DNA from: JAYZDB01 sp036338025
GTDB lineage: Bacteria; Planctomycetota; UBA1135; UBA2386
NCBI GenBank assembly: GCA_036338025.1
Contig: JAYZDB010000116.1
Coordinates: 1-12,625, forward strand
Length of the DNA stretch: 12,625 nucleotides
Reading direction: 5' to 3'
The position numbers and the translations under genes were made by a program. Shown piece after piece: positions 1 to 7,039 of this stretch. The notes beneath the pieces are model-generated. The model was given only the letters and a program-made list of their open reading frames with translations, searched no databases and was not told the origin of the DNA. Each line of letters starts with the position of its first letter. The stretch's first letter is position 1.

Positions 1-1
1 C

Positions 2-490
2 AGCTGCCTGGTCTTCTCGCAGTTCAAGGAGATGGGTTCTCTGCTCAAGACGCATGTCGAAAACAGCCTGGGCGAGAAGGTCCTCTTCCTGCACGGCGGC
101 GTGCCACAAAAGAGCCGTGATTCAATGGTCGAGGAATTTCAGAAGTCAGAGCCCGGCGGGCCGCGCGTATTCATCCTGTCGCTCACGGCCGGGGGGACCG
201 GCCTCAACTTGACGGCTGCCAACCGAGTCTTCCACTTCGACCGATGGTGGAACCCCGCTGTCGAGGACCAGGCCACGGACCGCGCGTTCCGCATCGGCCA
301 ACGACGCAACGTCTTCGTTCATAAATTTGTTGTTACCGGAACTCTCGAAGAACGCATCCACCAGATGCTCGAACGCAAACGTGAGGTCTCCGACAATCTG
401 CTGAGCGCCGGTGAGGGTTGGATTACCGAGCTCTCCAACGAGGAGCTTCGCAAACTGCTCGCCCTTGACCGCACGGAGGCCCTGGCATGA
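2..490 (+). CDS. SNF2-family DEAD/DEAH helicase, C-terminal end (5' truncated)
   Basis: The reading frame is open from base 2, so only the last 162 residues of a larger protein are present. They hold the RecA-like helicase C lobe of SNF2/Rad54-type DNA translocases. Visible are a VFSQF segment at the very start (motif IV region), the motif V region LTAGGTGLNLTAANRV (bases about 182-229), the HFDRWWNPAVEDQA block, and motif VI with DRAFRIGQ (about bases 278-301). The tail ending in ITELSNEELRKLLAL is typical of bacterial stand-alone SNF2 proteins. These enzymes use ATP to move along duplex DNA and remodel protein-DNA complexes; the substrate of this bacterial group is poorly known. The stop codon overlaps the ATG of the SWIM protein gene (ATGA), so the two are probably co-translated. 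The ATPase N lobe lies outside the window. Confidence 0.93.
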   Translation, partial: SCLVFSQFKEMGSLLKTHVENSLGEKVLFLHGGVPQKSRDSMVEEFQKSEPGGPRVFILSLTAGGTGLNLTAANRVFHFDRWWNPAVEDQATDRAFRIGQRRNVFVHKFVVTGTLEERIHQMLERKREVSDNLLSAGEGWITELSNEELRKLLALDRTEALA

Positions 491-1239
491 ACGAGCGAAA
501 GCCCGTGTCCTTGAGCGAGCGTTGGCGCCGAGAGGCGACTCGTGATATCGATGAGGAGCGACTCAGCGAGGCCGTTGAAACGATGCCAAAGATTCGGCAA
601 TCGCTAGTGCGGATCAACAAGGGCTCCGTCCATGCGGAGCTCGAAGGCATGATGGGCTCGATCCACGAGGTCAACATCCACGCGCCGGTCCTCCCGAACA
701 AGATCTGGCCCCAAGTTGCGCTGGTGCTACGCCGCTCGGCCAGCATGCTCAAGGCGCTAAGCGAAGGCCGCGTGCCGCGGTCGTTCGATCGCCTGGTCGC
801 CCGCATCGCCGGCGAACCGATCTTCCCGGAAACGCGTCGAGTAACCTACGCATGCACCTGCTCGGATCCCGACCGGCCCTGTCGGCACATCCTTGCCGTG
901 CACGAGTTGTTCGCGCGCCGGTTAGAAACCAAGCCATGGGAACTACTCATCATGCGCGGTGTCGACCTTGGCAGCCTGCTGGACCAGGCTCGAAAATCGA
1001 CCGGGGAGGACCTGCCGCCGCTGGCCTTCGGAGCCTCTGAGGAGCCAATCTTGTTTCCAGAGGGCGAAGACGGCGACCTCGAAACCACTCTTACGCCCGG
1101 CCAATCAAGGCGCTTGCTCGGCGTCGCATCGCCGCACGTTGGGATTGCCGTCGAAGACGCCATCCAGGTGTACTCCGACACTCCCGCCTCGCCGAAAACT
1201 CCCCTGGACGCCGCTGAGCCCGGCCGCAGCGACACCTGA
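487..1239 (+). CDS. SWIM zinc-finger protein, partner of the SNF2 helicase
   Basis: A 250-residue protein. The recognisable part is a SWIM zinc finger of the CxC...CxH type: C123, C125, C132 and H134 (bases 853-888), followed by a helix ILAVHELFARRL. The N-terminal 110 residues are basic and have no motif I can name. The C-terminal 60 residues are acidic and proline-rich and look disordered. SWIM domains bind DNA or proteins and are often found fused to, or next to, bacterial SNF2 helicases, so this is probably an accessory subunit of the upstream helicase. The start is supported by a GGAGG at 475-479, seven bases before the ATG, and by the ATGA overlap with the helicase stop. What the pair does in the cell cannot be read from the sequence. 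Confidence 0.88.
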   Translation: MNERKPVSLSERWRREATRDIDEERLSEAVETMPKIRQSLVRINKGSVHAELEGMMGSIHEVNIHAPVLPNKIWPQVALVLRRSASMLKALSEGRVPRSFDRLVARIAGEPIFPETRRVTYACTCSDPDRPCRHILAVHELFARRLETKPWELLIMRGVDLGSLLDQARKSTGEDLPPLAFGASEEPILFPEGEDGDLETTLTPGQSRRLLGVASPHVGIAVEDAIQVYSDTPASPKTPLDAAEPGRSDT

Positions 1240-1424
1240 TCGGGGCTGGCGCGCCAATGAAGAGGTTCCAGGCCCGCAACCTCTCCTGGCCGGCAATCTC
1301 CTGACGTTCCAGGCCGGTTCCAGCGCCGCCAATACGGCTTGTTTTGGGCTAAAACTTGTTGCCTGCGAAGCCGGATCGCGGACTCTCTTGACGCTCCGAA
1401 AACCCCTCCACCAAGCTCGCTATC
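1240..1424 (+). promoter_or_regulatory. Leader of nhaD with overlapping possible stem-loops
   Basis: This 185-base gap holds no convincing gene. A perfect 7-bp inverted repeat AGAGGTT / AACCTCT lies at 1261-1267 and 1278-1284. CCTGG at 1285-1289 could pair either with CCAGG at 1268-1272 or with CCAGG at 1309-1313; the first choice would conflict with the 7-bp stem. The 10-mer GTTCCAGGCC occurs at 1265-1274 and 1306-1315, and its first seven bases recur at 1317-1323. An AT-rich hairpin GTTTT-gggct-AAAAC lies at 1341-1355, flanked by direct CTTGTT copies at 1338-1343 and 1355-1360. No T-run follows any stem, so a classical terminator is not supported, and I see no convincing -35/-10 pair. A structured leader or an operator for the antiporter gene is possible; chance pairing in GC-rich DNA is not excluded. 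Confidence 0.3.
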
Positions 1425-2822
1425 TTGCTTAACTTCCTCACTGCCGGCCCGGATTTCACCGACACAACATACGGCTTTGTCGCTATCTGCCTGTTCGTCA
1501 TCGCATACGCGATGGTCGTCACCGAGGACTTGATCAAGCTTCGTAAGTCGAAGCCTGTGGTCATCGCTGCCGGCATTATCTGGGTGTGCGTGGCCTTCGC
1601 GCTCTCAGGAATGGACGCGGCGGAAGTCGGCCAGTTCTATGCCAGTCACGGCTGGATCCCGGACCCGGACGCCACCAAGGCCCACGACACCCTGCTAGAA
1701 CAAATCGTTCTTCATCACGTCTCGGAATACGCGGCGCTGTTCCTTTTCTTGATGGTCGCGATGACCTACATCAGCGCGATCGCCGAGCGCAATGTCTTCT
1801 TGCGGATCAACGCCTGGTTGGTTTCTGCTGGCTATGGTCTGCGCGCGATCTTCTGGACAACCGGCGGGTTGGCGTTCGTGATTTCTCCAATCGCGGACAA
1901 CTTGACTACAGCGCTGTTGATGGGCGCTGTTGTCGTGACGGTCGGGGGATCCAATACCAAGTTCGTCGCGCTTGCCTGCTGCAACATTGTGGTCGCCGCG
2001 AATGCTGGCGGAGCTTTCTCGCCGTTCGGTGACATTACAACCCTGATGGTCTGGGCTGCCGGCTACGTAGATACAGGGGAGTTTCTGGCGATCTTCCTGC
2101 CGTCGGTGGTGAACTGGTTGGTGCCAGCCTCTTGCATGGTGTTCTTCGTTCCCAAGAGCAAACCGGAACCCCTCACGGAACAGATCGAACTCAAGGATGG
2201 GTGGTGGGTCGTCACGTGCCTGTTCCTGGCGACAATCGCCACCGCGGTGACGTTCCACAGCCAGTTCCATCTGCCGCCTTTCCTGGGCATGACAACCGGG
2301 CTGGGTTACCTGTTCATCTACGGCTTCTTCCGGCGAATGAAGGAGATTCGCATGAAGAAGGCCTCCCCTGTCGATGTGCTGAAGAACGTCGCGGATGTGG
2401 AGTGGGACACGATGTTGTTCTTCTTCGGCGTCATCATGTGCGTCGGCGGTCTCAAGGAACTCGGCTATCTAGAGCTCGCCGCTCAGGAGATGTACGAGGG
2501 GTGGGGTCCGGATAAGGCCAACATCGCGGTCGGGTGTCTCTCGGCAGTTCTTGACAATGTCCCGGTCATGTTCGCGGTGCTCGGAATGGACCCAACGATG
2601 GGCACGGAGAAAGACATGATCCTCTTCCAGTGGTTGTTGATCACGCTGACCGCCGGTGTCGGAGGCTCCATGTTGTCCGTCGGCTCGGCAGCTGGCGTTG
2701 CCTTGATGGGGTCGGCGCACGGGAAATACACCTTTTCCTCGCACCTGAAGTGGCTTCCCCTGATTGCGCTGGGCTATGCCGCATCAATCTGGGTCCACTA
2801 CCTGCTGAACTACCCGGGCTGA
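1425..2822 (+). CDS. nhaD: NhaD-type Na+/H+ antiporter
   Basis: A 465-residue inner-membrane protein with about 12-13 hydrophobic segments, from residues 17-33 to about 441-460. It exchanges internal Na+ (or Li+) for external H+ and belongs to the ion transporter superfamily. Family signatures are clear: ISPIADNLTTALLMG (153-167), ANAGGAFSPFGDITTLMVW (192-210), LDNVPVMFAVL (376-386) and GGSMLSVGSAAGVALMG (413-429). D158, N159, N193, D203, T205, T206, S373, N378, S415 and S418 appear to line up, from memory of published mutagenesis, with residues important in Vibrio cholerae NhaD, so the protein looks active. The frame has a stop at 1389-1391, and the only usual start before the first membrane segment is the TTG at 1425; no good Shine-Dalgarno precedes it, so the start is uncertain. 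The stop overlaps the hemW ATG by one base. Confidence 0.93.
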   Translation: MLNFLTAGPDFTDTTYGFVAICLFVIAYAMVVTEDLIKLRKSKPVVIAAGIIWVCVAFALSGMDAAEVGQFYASHGWIPDPDATKAHDTLLEQIVLHHVSEYAALFLFLMVAMTYISAIAERNVFLRINAWLVSAGYGLRAIFWTTGGLAFVISPIADNLTTALLMGAVVVTVGGSNTKFVALACCNIVVAANAGGAFSPFGDITTLMVWAAGYVDTGEFLAIFLPSVVNWLVPASCMVFFVPKSKPEPLTEQIELKDGWWVVTCLFLATIATAVTFHSQFHLPPFLGMTTGLGYLFIYGFFRRMKEIRMKKASPVDVLKNVADVEWDTMLFFFGVIMCVGGLKELGYLELAAQEMYEGWGPDKANIAVGCLSAVLDNVPVMFAVLGMDPTMGTEKDMILFQWLLITLTAGVGGSMLSVGSAAGVALMGSAHGKYTFSSHLKWLPLIALGYAASIWVHYLLNYPG

Positions 2823-3976
2823 TGGCCGAGCGCGGCTTGTCGCTGGCGCCGACTTCCGTGTATGTGCATGTGCCGTTTTGCGTGGTGAAGTGTGGGTATT
2901 GTGATTTCAATTCCTACCCGACCGAAGGCACCTCGGAACTCGATCGCTTCCTCGACGGGCTACACACCGAGCTGAACCTCGTTCCCTTACCAAAGACCGC
3001 CATCTCCGTGTTCATCGGTGGGGGAACGCCGACATATCTCGACGAAGCTCGGCTCCGCCGCTTGTTTGCAATCACCGGCCGTCGGCTGAATCTACGCGGC
3101 TGCGATGAGGTCACCATGGAAGCCAATCCAGAGAGTGTGACCCTCGACAAAGCCCGTCTCGCGCTGGATGCCGGCGTCAACCGCGTCAGCATCGGGGCGC
3201 AGAGCTTTCATGCCGACCACCTTGCGTTCCTGGACCGCGCACACAGCGCCGACGACACCGCGCGGGCCTTCGAGACGTTTCGAGAAGCCGGGTTCACCAA
3301 CTTGAGCCTCGACCTCATGTTCAGCATCCCTGGCCAAACCATCGAGCAGTGGGAGGCCGATCTGCGTCGGGCGCTGTCGTACGATCCTGACCACTTGTCC
3401 TGCTACAACCTCACCTATGAGCCAGGCACCCGGTTGACTCGAGATCTCGAACAGGGTCGTGTCAGCAAGAACCCTGACGAGATCGACCGGGAGATGTTCT
3501 TGCTCACCCGTCAGATCCTGGCTGAAGCCGGGTTCGAGGCCTACGAGACCAGCAACTTCGCGGGCCGGGGCGGCAAGAGTCGCCACAATGATCACTACTG
3601 GTTGCAGGGCGACTACGTCGGTGTCGGCCCGGGCGCATCGGATCACCGCCAAGGAGTGCGCTCCACCAACCTCAAGCCAATCCATGCCTGGGCAGAATCT
3701 CTCGAGCGCGGCATGCGTCCGACTGCAAGCGCCGAGACGCTCACCGCTCAGCAGCGGGCCGGCGAAGCCCTGTGGTTGGGCTTGCGTCGCAAGAACGGCA
3801 TCTGCCTCGAGCGCCTGTCACAACGGCTCGGCATTTCGGTACAAGAACACTGGAGCGCAAGGTTCCGAGCTCTCGGCACACAAGGTCTGCTGCAAATCGA
3901 GGGCACCCAGGTGTCGCTGACCGGCGAAGGGCAACTGTTCGGCAATTCGGTCGGCGAAGAATTCCTCGCCGGATAG
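2822..3976 (+). CDS. hemW: Radical-SAM heme chaperone HemW (HemN-like)
   Basis: A 384-residue radical-SAM protein. The 4Fe-4S/SAM motif CxxxCxxC is C20, C24 and C27 in VPFCVVKCGYCDFNS, followed by GGGTPTYL (66-73), a TMEANPESV segment and RVSIGAQSF. Near the C-terminal third are YETSNFA and SRHNDHYW, typical of the HemW branch. HemW binds heme and delivers it to membrane respiratory proteins; true oxygen-independent coproporphyrinogen oxidase HemN has an extra cysteine after the triad (CxxCxC), which is absent here, so annotation as coproporphyrinogen oxidase should be avoided. The chosen ATG overlaps the nhaD stop (TGATG) and puts the FeS motif at the usual distance from the N-terminus; an in-frame extension to base 2630 would lie wholly inside nhaD. 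The stop is one base from the pntB stop on the other strand. Confidence 0.92.
   Translation: MAERGLSLAPTSVYVHVPFCVVKCGYCDFNSYPTEGTSELDRFLDGLHTELNLVPLPKTAISVFIGGGTPTYLDEARLRRLFAITGRRLNLRGCDEVTMEANPESVTLDKARLALDAGVNRVSIGAQSFHADHLAFLDRAHSADDTARAFETFREAGFTNLSLDLMFSIPGQTIEQWEADLRRALSYDPDHLSCYNLTYEPGTRLTRDLEQGRVSKNPDEIDREMFLLTRQILAEAGFEAYETSNFAGRGGKSRHNDHYWLQGDYVGVGPGASDHRQGVRSTNLKPIHAWAESLERGMRPTASAETLTAQQRAGEALWLGLRRKNGICLERLSQRLGISVQEHWSARFRALGTQGLLQIEGTQVSLTGEGQLFGNSVGEEFLAG
3952..3971. terminator. Possible bidirectional stem-loop at the hemW/pntB junction
   Basis: CGGCGA (3952-3957) and TCGCCG (3966-3971) form a perfect 6-bp stem with an 8-base loop containing GAATTC. It sits in the last codons of hemW, a few bases from the ends of both convergent genes, which leave no intergenic room for a separate terminator. 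Neither strand has a following T-run, so intrinsic termination is weakly supported. Confidence 0.22.
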
Positions 3977-3977
3977 C

Positions 3978-5423
3978 CTACTGTTCCTTCAGCTCGCTGA
4001 TCATCTCCTGCAGCGCCGCCTTGGCGTCGGCGAACACCATCAGCGTGTTGTCCTTGTCGAACAGCGGGTTTTTGATGCCTGCGTAACCTGGGCTTAGAGA
4101 CCTCTTTACGACAACCACGGTCTGTGCGAAGTCGACGTCCAGGATCGGCATTCCGTAGATCGGGCTCTCGGGTTCTTCGCGCGCCGCCGGGTTGACGACG
4201 TCATTGGCCCCGAGAATCAGCACGACATCCGTGTTCTGGAAGTCGCCGTTGATCTTCTCCCGTTCGAACAGGTGCTCGTAGGGCACATCCGCTTCCGCAA
4301 GCAAAACGTTCATGTGACCCGGCATGCGGCCTGCGACCGGGTGGATCGCATAGCGCACCTGCACACCGCGCTGCTCGAGTTCTTGCGCCAGTTCACGGGT
4401 GGCGTGCTGTGCCTGGGCCACTGCGAGGCCGTAACCCGGAACAATGATCACCGAGGCGGCCGCATCCAGGAGCATCGCCACTTCTTCGCCGGATGTTTCC
4501 TTGATGTTGCTGTAGTCCCTGGCGTCCTCAGCTTGAATGTCCTCTCCCATCCCGCCGAGCAGCACGTTGCCGAGCGAGCGGTTCATCGCCTTGCACATGA
4601 TGCGGGTCAGGATCAGGCCGGAAGCGCCGACCAGTGCGCCCGCCACGACCAGCAACTGGTTACCGACCACGAAGCCGCTGGCCGATGCCGCCAATCCGGA
4701 ATAGGAGTTGAGTAGTGCCACCACCACCGGCATGTCTGCTCCACCGATCGGCATGACCAGGAACACCCCAAGGATGCACGACAGGGCAACCAACATCATC
4801 GCGCCATAGGCGAGCTCGGCCTCGGTGGTCGCGTGCACCCCGATGTAGATACTGCTGAGCACCACGAAGATCGCCAACACGGCGTGGACTCCGTGGCGGA
4901 AGACACCCTGCAGCGGGTGGTTGACCTTCTTGCCGCTCAGCTTGAGGTACGCAACACCACTGCCGGTGAATGTGGCTGCGCCGATCAAGATCGCCAGGGG
5001 CACGGTCACCATCTGGGAGAGAGCCATTTTGCTCAACTCTCCTGGTGACTCCCCAAGCAGGCTGGGCAGGAAGGCCAGGCCGACAAACATCGAAGACGCT
5101 CCCCCGAGTCCGTTGAATGCCGCCACCAACTCCGGCATCGCAGTCATCGCAATACGGGTCGCCAGCACAATGCCGATCAAGGCGCCAATGCTGAGCCCGA
5201 TCGCGATATGCAACATCTCGACCCCGGGCGTCTCGACCATCACGGTCACGATCGCCAGCAACATCCCGAAACCCGCCAACTGGTTGCCGGAACGAGCGGT
5301 CTTGACCTTGCCGAGGCGCTTGATTCCGAAGATGAAGCAGATCGTCGCGATCAGATAGAGATAGGTGTAGACCGGGCTGGTGGTCTTGGACACATCCTGT
5401 AGGAGGCCGATCATTCCGTTCAC
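3978..5423 (-). CDS. pntB: NAD(P) transhydrogenase subunit beta
   Basis: A 481-residue protein with an N-terminal membrane domain (residues 1-275, about eight or nine helices) and a C-terminal NADP(H)-binding domain III. Domain III signatures are IIVPGYGLAVAQAQ (326-339), HPVAGRMPGHMNVLLAEADVPY (361-382, two joined blocks), ILGANDVVNPAA (403-414), KRSLSPGYAG (440-449) and a final FADAKAALQEM. With PntA1 and PntA2 it drives NADP+ reduction by NADH using the proton gradient. The start is GTG: it overlaps the pntA2 stop (GTGA) and has AAGAGG eight bases upstream; an ATG three codons later is the alternative. N104 in AAFNGLGG sits where the Escherichia coli enzyme has its proton-channel histidine (H91), as in the Thermus-like branch. 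It is the last gene of the pnt operon and converges on hemW. Confidence 0.95.
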   Translation of the reverse strand: MNGMIGLLQDVSKTTSPVYTYLYLIATICFIFGIKRLGKVKTARSGNQLAGFGMLLAIVTVMVETPGVEMLHIAIGLSIGALIGIVLATRIAMTAMPELVAAFNGLGGASSMFVGLAFLPSLLGESPGELSKMALSQMVTVPLAILIGAATFTGSGVAYLKLSGKKVNHPLQGVFRHGVHAVLAIFVVLSSIYIGVHATTEAELAYGAMMLVALSCILGVFLVMPIGGADMPVVVALLNSYSGLAASASGFVVGNQLLVVAGALVGASGLILTRIMCKAMNRSLGNVLLGGMGEDIQAEDARDYSNIKETSGEEVAMLLDAAASVIIVPGYGLAVAQAQHATRELAQELEQRGVQVRYAIHPVAGRMPGHMNVLLAEADVPYEHLFEREKINGDFQNTDVVLILGANDVVNPAAREEPESPIYGMPILDVDFAQTVVVVKRSLSPGYAGIKNPLFDKDNTLMVFADAKAALQEMISELKEQ

Positions 5424-5719
5424 GGCTGTGGCCTCTTGTTTTTCTTCTTGCTGGCGAACATCGCCAACATCCGGTCGGTGACCAGGAAGCCTCCGACGAC
5501 ATTGACCGTCGCTAAGGCCAGGGCAACCACTGCCAGGTAAAGCCCAAGCGCCGGGTGGCCCGCCTGCAGCGTCGCAATCGCGCCAACAATCGTAACGCCG
5601 GAGATCGCGTTGCTGCCCGACATCAGCGGCGTGTGCAGGGTCGGTGGAACCTTGGTGATGATCTCGAACCCCACGAGGGACGCGAGCGCGAACACGAAGA
5701 TGGTCATCTCAAAACTCAT
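5420..5719 (-). CDS. pntA2: NAD(P) transhydrogenase subunit alpha part 2 (membrane)
   Basis: A 99-residue membrane subunit equal to the domain II end of E. coli PntA, here a separate gene as in Rhodospirillum rubrum (where it is called pntAB) and Thermus. Three hydrophobic helices lie at about residues 5-22, 34-52 and 57-78, with the conserved block VPPTLHTPLMSGSNAISG (24-41) and the end segment VNVVGGFLVTDRML (72-85), then a lysine-rich tail. It forms the proton channel with PntB. A GGAGGAGG lies six bases before the ATG, and this ATG overlaps the pntA1 stop by one base (TGATG), so translation is coupled. Residue S40 occupies the place where Thermus thermophilus carries the channel histidine H42 (alignment from memory). 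Confidence 0.93.
   Translation of the reverse strand: MSFEMTIFVFALASLVGFEIITKVPPTLHTPLMSGSNAISGVTIVGAIATLQAGHPALGLYLAVVALALATVNVVGGFLVTDRMLAMFASKKKNKRPQP
5432..5437 (-). promoter_or_regulatory. Ribosome binding site of pntB
   Basis: AAGAGG on the minus strand, eight bases before the GTG at 5423-5421. It favours the GTG over the ATG three codons downstream as the pntB start. Confidence 0.6.
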
Positions 5720-6864
5720 CAGGAGCCTCCTCCAGCGGTTGAAAGGGCCTCAGCCGACGCCGCGTGCGATACTCCGCCATCCCTGCAAACCGCTGTTGCA
5801 GTGACGACCTCGTCTTCCCAGTCTGGTTCGAGCTTGCCTTCGTCTTGGATGACAGCTTCGAGGAACCCCATGACATTCCGGGCGAACATCATGCTGGCGT
5901 CGTAGGGAACCATGCCTGGCAAATTGAGCTCCCCGATAATGGTGACGCCGTGTTTCTCGGCTGTCTTGCCAGCCTCGCTACCCACCACATTGCCGCCCAT
6001 CTCGACGGCCATGTCCACAACAACGGACCCCTGGGCCATGCCTTGGAGCATCTCGTCTGTAACGAGGATCGGTGCCTTGCGCCCGGGAATCAGGGCCGTG
6101 GTGATCACGACATCTGAGTTCGCGATGTGCTCGGTCAAGATCTCCTGTTGCTTGCGCTGGTATTCTTCGGAGGTTTCCTTGGCGTAGCCACCGCTGCTCT
6201 CGGCCTCGGGTGGTGTGCCGGTGTCGACGAATCTGCCGCCGAGGCTCTCTACCTGTTCCTTCACCGCCGGCCGGATGTCGTTGGCTTCGACTACCGCGCC
6301 GAGACGTTTGGCCGTTGCAATCGCCTGCAGTCCAGCGACCCCAGCGCCGAGTACGAACACCCGCGCGGGCTTGATGGTGCCCGCTGCCGTCATCAGCAAG
6401 GGGAAGAAGCGGGGCAATTGCACGGCTGCCATCAACACCGCCTGGTAACCTGCGGCCGTTGCCTGGCTCGACAGGATGTCCATCTTCTGCGCGCGGGTGA
6501 TGCGCGGCATCAGATCCATCGCGAACACGGTCACGCCCGCGTCAGCAAGCGCCTTCACCAACTCGAGTTGCAAGAGAGGCTGGAGGCCACAGACCAGGAT
6601 TGCGCCGCGCTTGAAGTTGCTGGCGTCCTCGGGTGGTCGGATGGAGATACAGAGGTCCGCCTGGCTCCGGGCCGCGAGACCATCCGCGACCGGGTTGGCA
6701 CCGGCATCGGCGTAGTCCTGGTCGGGGTAGCCAGCGGCGAGACCGGCATCGGCCTCTACCTGTACTTGGAGACCCAGCTTGACGAGGGCCTTTACCGTGT
6801 CGGGAGTTCCCGCGACGCGATTCTCCTCAGCGTGTGTCTCTTTGGGAATGAAAGCGACAGCCAT
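5719..6864 (-). CDS. pntA1: NAD(P) transhydrogenase subunit alpha part 1 (NAD(H)-binding)
   Basis: A 381-residue soluble domain I subunit that binds NAD(H) and hands hydride to NADP+ on PntB domain III. Family evidence: N-terminal IPKETHAEENRVAGTP (6-21), R121, Q126, D129 and S132 in the RITRAQKMDILS loop (spacing matches the RQD loop of the R. rubrum enzyme), a Rossmann GAGVAG at 173-178 with the acidic residue D196, and the block INELNLPGMVP-like region reading GELNLPGMVPYDASMMFARN near residue 320. The last 30 residues are variable. The length and separate membrane subunit place it in the split-alpha class rather than the fused E. coli form. It is the first gene of the operon; GGAGGT lies about 11 bases before the ATG, a slightly long spacing. 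It diverges from pyrF. Confidence 0.95.
   Translation of the reverse strand: MAVAFIPKETHAEENRVAGTPDTVKALVKLGLQVQVEADAGLAAGYPDQDYADAGANPVADGLAARSQADLCISIRPPEDASNFKRGAILVCGLQPLLQLELVKALADAGVTVFAMDLMPRITRAQKMDILSSQATAAGYQAVLMAAVQLPRFFPLLMTAAGTIKPARVFVLGAGVAGLQAIATAKRLGAVVEANDIRPAVKEQVESLGGRFVDTGTPPEAESSGGYAKETSEEYQRKQQEILTEHIANSDVVITTALIPGRKAPILVTDEMLQGMAQGSVVVDMAVEMGGNVVGSEAGKTAEKHGVTIIGELNLPGMVPYDASMMFARNVMGFLEAVIQDEGKLEPDWEDEVVTATAVCRDGGVSHAASAEALSTAGGGS
5726..5733 (-). promoter_or_regulatory. Ribosome binding site of pntA2
   Basis: GGAGGAGG on the minus strand, six bases before the pntA2 ATG and inside the last codons of pntA1. It is the strongest Shine-Dalgarno in the window and supports both this start and coupled translation. 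Confidence 0.75.
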
Positions 6865-7039
6865 CTAGCGAGCCGACCTCCGTCTTTTTGGGGTGTGTGG
6901 TGAAATACGGGTCTGAAAGGAAACCGGTTCGACCGGATCAACGCACCCAATTTGTCGAGGGTTTGCGAACTTATGTCGGGTTAGTTTTCGGGCCCGTCGT
7001 GGTTCGGATTGGCCCATCAGCCAGTAGGCTCTTCCCGAC
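6865..7039. promoter_or_regulatory. Divergent pntA1/pyrF intergenic region with a dyad
   Basis: These 175 bases separate the minus-strand pnt operon from the plus-strand pyrF-bsh cluster and must hold the promoters for both unless transcription comes from further away. A dyad CCGGT-TCG-ACCGG lies at 6924-6936 and could be an operator serving either side. I looked for -35/-10 pairs in both directions; the nearest (TTGTCG at 6952 and TATGTC at 6972) has a 14-base spacer, too short to call. No open frame of note is present. Confidence 0.4.

Noticed and set aside
1..1239. SNF2 gene as part of a DISARM-like or other phage-defence island
   Set aside because: No methyltransferase, nuclease or other defence component is next to it in the window; downstream genes are housekeeping. 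The upstream side cannot be seen.
2630..2821. Upstream extension of hemW
   Set aside because: It would overlap almost 200 bases of conserved NhaD sequence; the ATG at 2822 gives the normal HemW N-terminus.
2822..3976. Annotation as oxygen-independent coproporphyrinogen III oxidase (HemN)
   Set aside because: The extra cysteine after the CxxxCxxC triad that marks HemN is missing, and the HNxxYW region fits HemW.
4660..5502. 280-codon minus-strand frame overlapping pntB and pntA2
   Set aside because: It runs in a different frame through conserved PntB sequence and its product is an arginine and aspartate-rich low-complexity sequence with no motif.
6127..6903. 258-codon plus-strand frame opposite pntA1
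   Set aside because: It lies wholly against conserved PntA1 sequence; no motif, and no ribosome binding site of note.
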